A model generated the notes under the pieces. The model ran no database searches. It was not told where the DNA came from and worked only from the letters and a program-made list of their open reading frames with translations. A stretch of 64,000 nt of DNA from positions 5,142,001 through 5,206,000 of the forward strand of contig AP031359.1 in NCBI GenBank assembly GCA_037833965.1, read 5' to 3'. Both the position numbers and the translations under genes were made by a program. How positions within the stretch are numbered: position 1 is the stretch's first letter; every line of letters begins with the position of its first letter. Source of the DNA: Marchantia polymorpha subsp. ruderalis (Eukaryota; Streptophyta; Marchantiopsida; Marchantiales; Marchantiaceae). Positions 10,893 to 21,530 of this stretch are shown here, in pieces.

Positions 10893-11302
10893 TGTGACAT
10901 TTTGAGTGTGTACTCTCTCGCGCCTTATATGTGTGTATGTGTGCGTATGTGTATGTGAGTAGCATGTCAGCGATGTAGAGTGTATGGCGATATGTATTCG
11001 CACGACAGCTGTCATGTAGTTACGAGTCGGCTCACGCAGTTTGAGCACTTACTATATTTAGACGTGGAAATAGGATTCGGGTCACGAGGGGTATACAATC
11101 GGGGACGGCTCAAAGAACGTTAGTTCTTCAAGTCGAGCCTGGAAGCGTTGGGAGCGTAGAGCGACTTACCCCTTTGCGTCGACCTGGATTCTCCGAGTGT
11201 GGAGTGGGTTGGGCTTGTCTCATGTTTGTGACTGTAACGGTTTGTTGCCAGTAGGGTAATTGACCGACGGGAATTCCAGTGGAGAATCTCCCGTTTATTT
11301 CA
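10893..11302 (+). mobile_element. Element B 3' LTR, first copy
   Basis: The LTR is 410 bp, begins TGTGAC and ends TTTCA. It contains a GT/AT-rich stretch (10925-10958) and a hairpin AAGAAC-GTTA-GTTCTT at 11113-11128. A second LTR start follows after only two bases (GT). No 5' LTR of B exists in the window because B is truncated. Confidence 0.8.
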
Positions 11303-11594
11303 GTTGTGACATTTTGAGTGTGTACTCTCTCGCGCCTTATATGTGTGTATGTGTGCGTATGTGTATGTGTGTATCGATGTTATTCCGGCTGGACGATGGG
11401 TCTGTCCTCGATGTACTTAAGAGGGGTAGATGACTTGATCTTCACATGTTATGAATTGCAGATAGGCGACTAACGATGGGGCGACATAGCACCCGGCCTA
11501 CTAGTTCGCGCACCCACGAAGGTGTATAGCATGTAGTTGTAGATAGGGCTACCTGGGAGTCAGAGGGACCTGACCGCCAGCTAGGGGGGCAAGT

Positions 11595-12004
11595 TGTGAC
11601 ATTTTGAGTGTGTACTCTCTCGCGCCTTATATGTGTGTATGTGTGCGTATGTGTATGTGAGTAGCATGTCAGCGATGTAGAGTGTATGGCGATATGTATT
11701 CGCACGACAGCTGTCATGTAGTTACGAGTCGGCTCACGCAGTTTGAGCACTTACTATATTTAGACGTGGAAATAGGATTCGGGTCACGAGGGGTATACAA
11801 TCGGGGACGGCTCAAAGAACGTTAGTTCTTCAAGTCGAGCCTGGAAGCGTTGGGAGCGTAGAGCGACTTACCCCTTTGCGTCGACCTGGATTCTCCGAGT
11901 GTGGAGTGGGTTGGGCTTGTCTCATGTTTGTGACTGTAACGGTTTGTTGCCAGTAGGGTAATTGACCGACGGGAATTCCAGTGGAGAATCTCCCGTTTAT
12001 TTCA
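11595..12004 (+). mobile_element. Element B LTR, second copy
   Basis: It is the same 410-bp LTR, displaced 702 bp from the first. Another LTR start follows after the same GT dinucleotide. Confidence 0.85.
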
Positions 12005-12006
12005 GT

Positions 12007-12120
12007 TGTGACATTTTGAGTGTGTACTCTCTCGCGCCTTATATGTGTGTATGTGTGCGTATGTGTATGTGAGTAGCATGTCAGCGATGTAGAGTGTATG
12101 GCGATATGTATTCGCACGAC
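12007..12120 (+). mobile_element. Element B LTR, third partial copy
   Basis: This is the first 114 bp of the LTR. It is cut at 12120 and joined to the cut 3' side of a minus-strand long LTR (12121 onwards). Both partners are truncated at the joint, which indicates a deletion rather than a clean insertion. A 67-bp partial LTR start also lies at 11305-11371. Confidence 0.8.
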
Positions 12121-12329
12121 ACTTCAGCTACGAAATGCGGTATCTTCGTCAAGATGTAGCTCTTCTTGCGCGGTGACAAAACTAAGGACACAAACACGCA
12201 GAGAAAATGAGTTCCTGATCTGCACTTCCGAAACTAGAAGAATCCCAAGTCAAGACGCCTTGAACTACTTTATACCTCATAAGTCCTAACTAACACTCTA
12301 CACTACACTACGCTGCACTACACTGCAGC

Positions 12330-14850
12330 TCATCTGCTATGTCTCCTGCGCGACGGACTACCGCGCACTAACTCCCTACTCTCCTCGACTCTACTGGGCA
12401 TTCCCAGCCGCCGCAACACCGCAGTCACCTCCGCCTTGAGGTTCGCAATGGCGTCTCGCAATCTCGCCAGGGTGGCATCTAACCTCTTCGCGACCCGCCG
12501 TCGGCTCCGACTGTCATCTGACATCAAGTCCGCCGCACGAATCTCTAACTCGCGCAGGGTGATTCTCTCCTGCGCAGCCACTTCCCAGAGAGTGTAACCT
12601 CTAAGACAATGGTTCACTCGCCCTGCCAACTCTTCTCGCGTGCGATCTGCCGCACGCCGGCGATCACTCTCGATCTCTACCAACTGCAGCTCTTCCTCTG
12701 CACGCTGCGCTCTCAATTCGCCGCACTGCGATTGTAGGTGACGAATTAAGTCTTCATCGATTTGACGTGCGCTCTGACACTGCTCTAGTAACCGTGTCTA
12801 TCGCACGAGCTCTTCTGACAAGATGTGATTCTGAGCTTGCTCAGAATCGATTTCCGCCTCGAGCTTCTCCCGCTGCTTCGCGAATTCCTTCTCCGCTTCG
12901 GCCGACTTCTCATCACGCATCTTGTTGACTGCCTTTTGCAATTTCCGCACAAGTGCGAGGTGTCCGCGGAGGGCCTCGTTCTTTAACTTCAAATCCTTGA
13001 TTGTCTCGTCCAAGGAAGCCAACAAGCTATTGGTCCTTACCTTGGTGCGCGTTCGCCTGCGCACCAATTCGACGTAGGACCCAGGGTGGCGTGGATCAGC
13101 ATACTTCGCCACCTTGCGATCGAGGTACCTCAACAGAGGTACCACCTGTTTGCACAATGCCGTCGTCGACATGCCTTGCACTGACTCCTTCTCCTGCTCC
13201 TCCGAGCTCGATTCATCTTCTTCATCCTCCGAATTGAGGATTTCGGTCGCCACGAAATTCCCCGGCGATTCCCGGGAGTTGGGTTGCGCAGCTTTTGCTG
13301 CTGCTGCTGCCGCCGCACTACTCCCTGCCAAAATGTCCAAGGCAGTGGGGGACCCTGCTCCCGACAAGCCCGCACCTCCCGTCTGATCTGCTACCACTAA
13401 AGGTGCAGCGCTGAGGGCGTCCATCGCCGGAGGCGCTTGTGCCGAAGGCACACGTGCCTCCTCCTTCCGTCCTTCGTCCGTTTTCTCACATTGGGTCTGC
13501 GCCGAAGGTGCTTCCGCCGAAGGCATACCGCCAAAGGCGTCTACCGCCGAAGGCGCTTGTCCCGAAGTCGCTTCACCCGAAGTCCGTTGACCCGAAGTCG
13601 CTTGGGCCGAAGGCTCTTGACCCGAAGGCTCCTCCTCACTTCTCTGCTGCGCCAAAGGCTCTTGACCCACAGTCGAGTCATTGAATGGTACTTGCTCGGA
13701 AGCGAAGCACCTGTCAGTCGTCGGCACATTTGTCGGTGCCGCGTGTTGCCTCCCTTGACCCGAAGGCCTTCTCGCTTCCGCCGAAGGCGTCCGTGCCTTC
13801 GGCGCAGGGAGGTCCGCTAACCTCTCTACAGTTCGTGCACTCACATCCTCCCCCAAGGATGGCCAGTTTCTTCCCTTTGCAGCACGCCCCATCTCTACGC
13901 TGCTTGCAGGCAAGACAAGCCTGCATGCCTTCTGCTTGGGCCGACTGCAGAGCTCTGTCAGTGGCCGCTTTCGATTGGGAGCAGCAGTCTCGCGTTGCTG
14001 GCTCTTCTCCGCTTCTCCTTCCCACCTTCGCTTCCACGGCACTCGTGCTGCGAGCGATTCTCCCTCTGCCCTCGGTTGAGCTGGTGGCGTGCAGGCAGGT
14101 GTATCGTCTTCGTCGGTATCAACTTCGACGTCCTTCACATACCGGCTCGGATTGCTGCGTGACAGCAATGGGAATTTGCACTCGCTCTGTCGCAGTCAGA
14201 CATCCCATCGACCGATAGAAATTGATCAAGAAGGGGGAGAGGTAATTGATCGATCCTCCCTTCTCCTCGAACGCATGTTGTCTCGTCGCCTTCCACAGAA
14301 TGCGAGCCCAATGAATCGGAGCTCCAGCCAATGCCAGCTCCACGAACGCCACTTGCCAAGAAGTCATGAAGGTGGTCCTGTGCGGCTGCAAAAGTTGAAT
14401 GAGGGCTACCGCGACATTCCTGCGGAAGCGATCCTTGTAGTCCCGGGTCTTGTACCCGTTCTTGCTGTACTTGCTGCTCTTGAATAGGGCCCTGAAGGAA
14501 ATCTCTTCGTCCTTCGTAACCTTGATATTCTCGCTGTCGAACAGAAGATGGCCTTCTTCTCCCGCGCATCTTCCCAGCACCTGCTCCCAGTCGCAGACTT
14601 CCCATTGCTTTAGGTGCGGTCAAAATCCGCGCGTAGGTTGATCCTTGCCCTTCTGCCACTCGCGAACCATATCCTGGCACACCCAATTCCATGCCCACTG
14701 GAGCAAATCAAGTTTCACTGCAGTCAGCTCTTGCTCGAATGCACGCAACCCAATTTGCAGTAGCTTCAACGGAATCATCCGCAGCTGTGTAACCTTTGAC
14801 ATCGCGTTCTTGAATTCACTCGCGCTCGTCAGAAGTCCGCAAACTTTCCT
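12330..14850 (-). pseudogene. LTR-encoded coiled-coil protein (copy C), most complete copy
   Basis: Reading leftwards, N-terminal block 1 runs from about 14850 to 14170: 'WAWNWVCQDMVREW', 'WEQVLGRC', 'FDSENIKVTKDEE', 'RRNVAVALIQLL', 'SWQVAFVE', 'HWARILWKATRQ' and 'NYLSPFLINFYRSMG'. A frameshift near 14165 leads into 14168-12798, which holds a basic/acidic part, a 'PSAQ/PSGQ/TSGQ' low-complexity region (about 13430-13810), an acidic patch, the 'VVPLLRYLDRK...SYVELVRRRTRTKV' block (about 13060-13160) and a coiled coil. TAG at 12798-12800 interrupts; the frame resumes to 12330 with the 'SRRRVAKRL...VLRRLG' C-terminus. TGA at 14620 is the other nonsense change. No enzyme motif is visible. A Gag-like or DNA/RNA-binding structural role is possible but unproven. 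Confidence 0.72.
13430..13810 (-). repeat. Coding minisatellite of short GCC-GAA-GGC hairpins ('PSAQ' region)
   Basis: The nonamer GCCGAAGGC and close variants (CCCGAAGGC, GCCAAAGGC) recur roughly every 15-30 bp. In the coding strand they read CCTTCGGC within P-S-A/G codons, giving runs such as 'EPSGQEPSAQATSGQ'. The motif is a 3-bp inverted repeat around GAA, so coding and structural constraints overlap. Confidence 0.8.
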
Positions 14851-15059
14851 TTGCTATCTCCAAGCTTCTTGCACGCGGACGCAATCCCTCCGCGAGCTTC
14901 TTTCTCACTCACTAGCAAGTCCCTCGGGCGCACTCAGCTGCTGCGCGCTATCCTGCAATTCCCCGCAAGTCGCGACTCTCTCTGATTTCTCTCCGCCAAA
15001 TTTCTTGCTGCGCAGTCGCCGCTCGAGAAAAATCAAAATTGCAATTTCAAGAATGAGAC

Positions 15060-15600
15060 GTCCGCCTTCGGCGAACAAGATTTCACCGTTCGACACTTGG
15101 GCGTGGGTATCGACCCACTTGATTGTTGCGCCGGCTTGGAGGCGTAACGGCCTCCTTCGCACGCTCGGCTTCATGCTCGGCTTCACGCTCCGCCGCTATG
15201 CGGACTCACACGCACGAGAATTGAATTTGATTTCCGCAGTCGTCCGTCGACTTAGCCCGGCTCGCGCAGCGCCGAAGGCGTGGCGGCAAAGGACTTCGCC
15301 TTTGGCCGATTCCCGATTTTTCTCTCTCCGCATTGCCAAAGGCGTACGGCCGAAGGCGTATGTCTTCCGCACGAAGGCACTTTCCCGTTCCGCCGAAGGC
15401 GCACGTGTCCGTCGAGGACGTACCGCCGAAGGCGTACGACCGATGTCGCTTGCCCCGAAGGCGTTGATCTAATATCGATGCGCTGGCGCCGAAGGCGCTA
15501 AGGCAAAGGAGTACACCGCCGAAGGCATTGTCCCGAAGGCGCTTGAGCCAAAGGCGTATCGTCCGTTACCGAAGGCGTTCCGCCGAAGGCGCTTCATATC
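15060..15600. repeat. Dispersed GCCGAAGGC hairpin cluster upstream of the copy C ORF
   Basis: About ten copies of CGCCGAAGGCG or one-base variants are scattered at irregular spacing, for example at 15270, 15350, 15395, 15425, 15490, 15518 and 15582. Single further copies lie near 15751 and 15777. ORFs on the plus strand here are by-products of the motif and were left out. Confidence 0.8.
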
Positions 15601-15614
15601 AGTAACACCCGACA

Positions 15615-15737
15615 CTCATAACTCAGTGATCCCTTATCTGTTTCAAGAGTTCTTGGGCTCGTTAGAACAAGCGCGTTAAGCTTTTTCTAACAAGACCCTA
15701 ACCAGATCAAGGAGTAACGAATTGGGACAGTCATGAG
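15615..15737. repeat. ~123-bp unit with inverted ends (family of five)
   Basis: It starts CTCATAACTCAGTGA and ends near GTCATGAG, so the ends are short inverted repeats. The middle has 'GTTAGAACAAGCGCG' and 'TAACAAGACCCTAAC'. Four relatives lie at 36733-37752, again between hairpin clusters. Confidence 0.78.
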
Positions 15738-16249
15738 GGATTCACTCTAGCGCCGAAGGCGTATTCTCCGGCTCGCGCCAAAGGCATATCCCCTCAGTAG
15801 GAACCGTCCGTTCGGGCCAGGGCGCCTGTCCTGGATATTGCGCCCAACTCTTGGATTCTCCTGGACCCGCGATTGCCCATTTTCACTCTATTTTAGTGTT
15901 TCGATTACTATTTACAATTGCTGATGCGGTACCGTTTTCCAAAAATGTTTAAATTCCGCACAAAAACAAAAAGTGGGTTACCACAGTCAGCATCTTATGA
16001 CTACCTTTATTGGATACATCATCATAAGCCTTCCCCTAGTGCTAGTCAGTTATGCTAGTATCTCATGCCCATTGACTTTGTATGCATCTCATACTTTGCT
16101 TGTGGGAGTGGCTTAGTCAACGGATCTGCAATGTTTAGGTCGGTGTGCACCTTGCATATCTTCACATCTCCTCGATCGATGATATCTCAAATCAGGTGAT
16201 ATCGCCGTAGCATGTGTTTGGCCTTCTGGTGCAACCTAGGCTCCTTTGC

Positions 16250-16435
16250 CTATGCAATAGCACCACTATTGTCACAATAGAGGTCTATTGGACTGGAGCA
16301 ACTAGAAACTACGCCCAACTTAGAAATAAATTTTCTGATCCATATATCTTCCTTTGCAGCTTCCAAAGCTGCAATATACTCGGCTTCGGTTGTCGAATCT
16401 GCAACTGTCTCTTGCTTGGAACTTTTCCAGCTCAC
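16250..16435 (-). pseudogene. Ty1/copia element D: RNase H end
   Basis: The minus-strand frame reads 'SWKSSKQETVADSTTEAEYIAA' split over the conserved copia RNase H region, then 'CDNSGAIA'. It ends at 16250. Sequence to the left shows no clear 3' LTR, so the element is truncated or its LTR has diverged. It belongs with the other copia pieces up to 19991. Confidence 0.85.
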
Positions 16436-16566
16436 TGCCCCACTATTGAGGCAGAAGACATATCTCGATTGAGATTAACTATTGTCCTGGTCGGTTTGGA
16501 AGCTAGCATCAGTGTAACCCTTTACAATAAGCTCCTTCGAACCACCATAGACTATGAAACATATCC

Positions 16567-17762
16567 TTAGTTCTTTGGAAGTACTTTAGGATTTTTTTTT
16601 ACTGCAACCCAGTGATCATCACCTGGGTTGGATTGGTATCTGCTCGTAACACTTAGAGCATACAAAATGTCTGGGCACGTGCACAACATGGCATACATGA
16701 TAGAGCCAATAGTCAAAGCGTATGTTACCCGACTCATCCTTTCTTGCTCATCAGGCAACGACGCACACTGAGTCTTGCTCAAGGTTACACCATGTGACAT
16801 AGGTATGAATCCAATCTTGAAATCATTCATGTTGAACCTATTCAACACCTTGTCAAGGTACATGCTCTGGCTTAATCCAATTAAGGTTTTAGATTTATCT
16901 CTATAGATCTTTATACCCAGTATGTAGGCTTCTTCTCCAAGGTCCTTCATAGAGAAACTCTTTCTCAATGAGGCCTTGACATCTCCATAAGCGGAATATC
17001 ATTTCCAATCAATAATATGTCATCCACATACAAGGTTAGAAATACGAGTGCGCTCCCAGTAGCTTTTTTGTAAACACATGCCTCTTCTTTATTTTGTGAG
17101 AAGCCAAACGATTTGACTACCTAGTCGAAACAAAGATTCCAGCTCAGGGATGCTTGCTTTAGCCCTTATATAGACTTCCTAAGTCTACACACTTTTCTAG
17201 CATTTTGTTGGTCGACAAAACCTTCAGGCTGTGTCGTGTACACATCCTCACTTAGGTTTCTACTAAGGAAAGCCATTTTGACGTCCATTTGCCAAATCTT
17301 ATAGTCATAATATGCAGCAATTGCTAGAAGGATCCGAATAGACTTTAGCATTGCGACGGGCAAAAATGTCTCGTCATAGTCAACACCTTGAATTTGAAGA
17401 AAACCTTGCGCTACTAGTTGTGCCTTATAGATGTAAACCTTTCCATCAGCGTCCATCTTTTTCTTGAAAATCCATTTACACTCAATGGCTCTCACGCCAT
17501 CGGGTGGATCAAACAGGTTCCAAACCTAATTCTTTCTCATGGACTCCATCTCAGATTGCATGGCATCAAGCCATCTCTCAGACTCCGATCCCATCAATGC
17601 TTCTTTGTATCTTTTAGGCTCCTCATTGTCCAACAATAGGATGTCCTTCTGCCTTGTAGTCAGTGGCGTGTACTTATCAGGTGCGCGACGTGCCCGTATT
17701 GATCTTTGTGGTTGAGGTTCATCATGTTGGTCAGCGACCATTGCTGATTCATCATGTTGCAC
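16567..17762 (-). pseudogene. Ty1/copia element D: reverse transcriptase
   Basis: Broken frames carry copia RT order on the minus strand: 'ERWLDAMQSEMESM' (17526-17762), 'KWIFKKKMDADGKVYIYKAQLVAQGF' split around 17450, 'WQMDVKMAFLSRNL' (about 17250), then 'KDLGEEAYILGIKIYRD' (about 16930), 'YLDKVLNRFNM' and 'GSIMYAMLCTCPDILYALS' (about 16690). The YVDD region between about 16980 and 17160 is disrupted by stops and frameshifts. The many frame breaks show an old, inactive copy. Confidence 0.88.
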
Positions 17763-17950
17763 CTCATCAATGGGCCAAAAACATTTTCTTGTGTTTCTTG
17801 AACTTCTTCAAGTTGCACTGTGCTTTCACTAATTTCTTTCGAGAGAAACTCTTTCTTAAGAAAGACAGCGTTTTGAGCAACAAACACTTTAATCTCTTGA
17901 CGATTATAAAAATAGTATCCTTTGGTTTCTCTAGGATACCCCACAAAGAC

Positions 17951-18600
17951 CTATTTATCAGATGGGGGCTCGAGTTTAGTGGAAGTCAAACGCTTCACAT
18001 AAACTTTGCAGCCCCAAATCTTCAAGAACAACAAACTGGAACACTTCCTAGTCCATATCTCATATGGCGTCTTCTTTACAGATTTAGATGGTACACGGTT
18101 TAGTGTAAACACATCAGTCTCTAGTGCATAGCCCCAAAAATACAATGGAAGATTAGTCTGACTCATCATAGACCTCACCATGTCCAACAAGGTTTGGATC
18201 CTCCGCTCGGACACACCGTTGCATTGCGGTGTTCCTGGGGAGTCAGTTGTGGAACAATTTTGCAACTCTTTAGATGATCGCTAAACTCATGGCTCAAATA
18301 TTTTCCATCACAATCCAATTGTAGGAATTTAATTGTCTTGTTGGTATGATTCTGTACTTCATTTTGGAATTCTTTGAACCTTTCAAAGGATTCTGCCTTA
18401 TTCCTCATCAAATAGATATAGCCATATCTACTCAAGTCATCAGTAAAGGTAATAAAGTACTGAAAACCACCTCTTGCGACCGAGTTCATTGGACCACATA
18501 CATCCAAAGGTATTAGGCCTAATAACTCGCTTGCTCTCTCGCTTTGTCCAACAAAGGAAGTCTTAGTCATTTTTCCAAGTAGGCATGACTCACATGTCTC
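17951..18600 (-). pseudogene. Ty1/copia element D: integrase core
   Basis: Two overlapping frames (18570-18175 and 18265-17951) carry the copia integrase. 'LDVCGPMNSVARGGFQYFITF' has the first D, 'LQLDCDGKYLSHEF' the second (near 18310), and 'CNGVSERRIQTLLDMVRSMM' the catalytic E (near 18215). 'PLYFWGYALETDVFTLNRVP' then leads into the C-terminal 'GCKVYVKR' region. A frameshift sits near 18240. Confidence 0.87.
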
Positions 18601-18975
18601 AATTGATTCAAAATCAAAAGAATCGAGAAGATCATCTTTATGGAGCCTCTATGCATTTCTTGCCTATATGGCCTAAACGACAATGCCACATGTAAGTAGG
18701 ATTTGAATTATCTACGTGAGTTATCTTATTACTAATGCTATAATTTCTGCATCTTCCAGATCAAGAACTTAAAGCCCATTCACAATAGTACATCTTCCAT
18801 AGTACATGCCATTCATAAAAATGGAACAACACCTGTTCTTTATTATGAATTCATAACCATCATCCTCTAAACATGAGGACGAAATAATGTTCTGATTCAA
18901 TGCAGGAACAAAATAACAATTATTGAGTTCTAGCACTAATTCAGAAGGCAACGACAATGGATAAGTGCCGACAGC

Positions 18976-19991
18976 CTACACGACAACCTTTGCTCCATTC
19001 CCGACACGCAAATCCACTTCGTCTTTTGCAAAGCGTTTAATTATTTTCAGCCCCTGCAAAAATTTGCAAGTTTGACTCATTGCATCACTATCAAACACCC
19101 ATGCATTATTAGAACGCGTAGCAAGATTAATTTCAATAACATTAATACCTTGAGTGGAGGTTGCACCTCCTTTTTTCTTTTTATCTTCCAAGTACTTCTT
19201 GCAATTTCTTGACCAATGGCCCTTTACACCGCAGTGAAAGCAAACATTGTCAGAGGAGGCACCATCTTTCTTTTCTTTGGCCTTGGACGCCTGCCCGGAA
19301 GTTCTACTTTTTGCAGGTTCCTTAGCCTTCGTTGGGGGCTTACGCTTCTTACCCTTATGGACTATCATCACATGACTAGGAATCTTCCTAAGATTCGCCA
19401 CTGCCGTCTTAAGCATCCCATGCAACTCAGTCAGCGATTTCTTCAAACCATTCATGTGATAGTTCAGGATGAACAGTTTAAAGCGGTTCAATGAACGGTT
19501 CAGTATCACATCGGTGGTGAGATCGTCATCGAGGGGAAAACCAAGTCTCTGCAAACTCTCAATGTATCCAATCATCTTAAGCACATGAGAGCTGACTAGA
19601 GCACCTTCAGCAAGCTTGCAACCAAACATGGCTTTTTTGAGGTATTAAACCTGTCGACCCTTGCTTGGTTTTTGAACATGCAACGTAACCCCAAGATCAT
19701 ATCATACAGGTTAGTGCTCTCAAATTGCTTTTACAACTCAGAGTTCATGCAAGCAAGCATCAGGCACTGCACATCCATCGCATCATCAGTATGCTTCACA
19801 TAAACACAATATGCACTAGTGGTGTGTGCGACATTCTGAGGCTCTTCTGGGTAAGGCATATCGAGAACGTACCCATTTTTTTCTTGTCTAAGAACAATTC
19901 TCAAATTCCGATTCCAATCAACAAAGTTTGTTCTGTTTAGCTTTTCTTTATCTAAGATCGATCGCAGATTGAAGTTTGATCCACTCGACAT
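18976..19991 (-). pseudogene. Ty1/copia element D: Gag and protease
   Basis: The Gag start 'MSSGSNFNLRSILDKEKLNRTNF' begins at 19991 and its first frame stops at 19731. The frame at 19629-18976 continues with 'KMIGYIESLQRLGFPLDDDL', a Lys-rich stretch, one CCHC knuckle 'CFHCGVKGHWSRNC' (near 19230) and a damaged protease site 'WVFDSDAMSQTC' where D-T/S-G-A is expected. The wording is strikingly like angiosperm copia elements I know. Whether that reflects conservation or horizontal transfer cannot be judged here. Confidence 0.86.
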
Positions 19992-20771
19992 TTTCTACAA
20001 CAGTTTGATACGCAACGGTTAGCACTTCTTTTATTGACACTTTTAATAAATTGTGCTAACCGTTGTTGCTATGTTGTGCGAACATCCTTCGGCGTTGTAT
20101 AGAATGACAAGATCCAACATGCCTGTGATACTAGTGAGCTTTGGCATCACCGCTAGCATCATAGTGAACAAGGTAGGCAACACTTGCCAATCGCATCCAA
20201 TGCGACTCTCGTTTGTTGGGCGACGTCATATGTCTCGGCTCCCAACACTTATGCCCTAAAGCCCAAGTCCAACTTGATAGCTCTGTCAAGTAAACCAACA
20301 CTATGCTGTGGTGTCCAACACCACCCAATGAATTAAGGTAGAAGATGACAGCCTGCTTTGGCAAACCCATCACCTACTATCAAGATCCCAATGGTGTTGT
20401 TGTTGGAAGGGCATAAATCTTAATTTTATGAGAGGGATTCATCATTCGCATCACAGGCAGTGCATAAAATTAATCATCACAAATAATAAAACTACTGTGA
20501 TAGTATGGCCTTTTCTTTGACCAACATAAAACAGCTTATGTTGACAAAAGCCAATTTGCACGCCTACGCCGAGATGTCGCATCTTGGGCACCTTCTTCAA
20601 GATACGACAATCGCCGAGTCGTTTTGCTCGTGTCGATGAATTACATAATCTAATTCAGCTAATACACGCTAGTAGCTAAATTTAAATTATAAATTACATC
20701 ACAGGAGTGGCATGCAGGCCAAAAACAAATAGCCTCAACCCGGCTTCTAGATCAAAAACAGCACAAGACCA
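19992..20771 (-). other. Leader of copia element D, no gene
   Basis: This lies between the primer site and the Gag start. Short ORFs on either strand show no recognisable domain. Confidence 0.6.
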
Positions 20772-20783
20772 GCTCTGATACCA
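20772..20783 (-). other. Primer binding site, initiator tRNA-Met type (element D)
   Basis: The minus strand reads TGGTATCAGAGC, the standard plant copia primer site, one base after TGTTAG on the plus strand (the LTR end at 20785). It places about 780 bp of 5' leader between the primer site and Gag. Confidence 0.88.
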
Positions 20784-20784
20784 A

Positions 20785-21530
20785 TGTTAGATGACGCGGA
20801 TATGCTACTTGCTAGCACACAATGAAATAACCGCGTAAACAAGATCACTTGCGAGTAGATTATCATAGATTATACCTTCGCTCGCGCGTCGCAGCGGAAG
20901 TCTTGATGAAGCGCGAGTTGTCGATCTGATCGACGTTGAGGAGGTTGTCGTACGATTTGATGAAGTACGCAACCGAGAGACCCCTCTATGGCAGTCCACA
21001 CGTACGGGATGGATTGACGAACCGGAGCGTGCTAGCACTCTTTGGCCCCTACTCAAAGATCCCTGCAATCAACCTTTGATCCGGGAGGGAAGATTGCCGC
21101 GGCGCACTAGAGGTTGCATGTGGGCTGGAGCCCCCACGCGGCAGGCAACAGCAGCCTTGCAGCACCAGGCTGGTGCGGCAGTAAGTAGGTGTGCGGCGGC
21201 TGGCCAAAAGATTCACCTCCATTGGGGTTAAATCTAATTAGGATTTATAGACTTGCTAATTGAGCCAGCTCCTCTTGGGCATTACCAACACTGGGCTCCT
21301 CATACACCACGCCAGTGAAATTGACTGTAGACAAACTCCTACTAATTCCACATCGTCTGCACTGAATGTTCGCCTCATTTGTTGTAGATTTTGTAAGACG
21401 GGTCGAAAGTACAAGCGTACCAAAGACTCTTGTTACCGTACACATCTCACACACATGATGGAATCTCGTCATCAATTGAATACGTCAATCTGTCCACTAA
21501 TGAATGATGAAAAGTTGAATAGATACTGAT
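20785..21530 (-). mobile_element. Probable 5' LTR of copia element D (far end uncertain)
   Basis: The inner end is fixed by the primer site. The outer end could not be placed because no second LTR copy was found near 16000 to compare. No coding sequence is recognisable here. Confidence 0.4.

Larger units (their letters stand above)
10670..12071 (+). repeat. 702-bp tandem duplication of the element B 3' end
   Basis: Two units, 10670-11371 and 11372-12071, each hold the end of the PHD finger, the 3' UTR, the polypurine tract, a full LTR and the first ~65 bp of another LTR. They are almost identical by eye; one difference is G at about 10801 versus A at 11503. The join at 11371/11372 lies in a GT-rich run. 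Confidence 0.88.
12121..15985 (-). mobile_element. Long ORF-bearing LTR, minus strand (copy C)
   Basis: On the minus strand this begins TGTGGTAACCCAC at 15985, then a T-rich 'TTTTTGTTTTTG' run. That matches the starts of the other long LTRs at 30310, 30728, 48852, 51809, 59272 and 60384. It carries 5' non-coding sequence with a ~123-bp unit and many short hairpin motifs, then the coiled-coil ORF, then the beginning of the LTR 3' region. It is cut at 12121, so the last several hundred bases and one target duplication are missing. At 3,865 bp it is the longest copy and the best guide to full LTR size. Confidence 0.75.

Noticed and set aside
10740..11750. Two near-identical 102-codon minus-strand ORFs
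   Set aside because: They lie in the 3' UTR/LTR of element B and are alike only because of the 702-bp duplication.
13437..13820. Plus-strand ORFs rich in Arg, 'PKA' and 'RRR'
   Set aside because: They are shadows of the repeated GCCGAAGGC motif opposite the real coding frame.
12330..14850. Coiled-coil ORF as an ordinary host gene family
   Set aside because: Copies end at LTR borders with target duplications and are mostly broken, so it belongs to the retrotransposon.
15060..15600. CRISPR-like array from the repeated hairpin motif
   Set aside because: Spacing is irregular, the repeats are only 9-11 bp, and the genome is eukaryotic.
15060..15600. cUUCGg tetraloop in the sense RNA of CGCCUUCGGCG
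   Set aside because: With the 4-bp stem paired the loop is UUC, not UUCG; a UUCG loop would leave C-C opposed. The true UUCG hairpins are at 30864 and 51945.
20772..20783. Part of an initiator tRNA-Met gene
   Set aside because: Only the 12-base primer complement is present, in the right place for a copia element.
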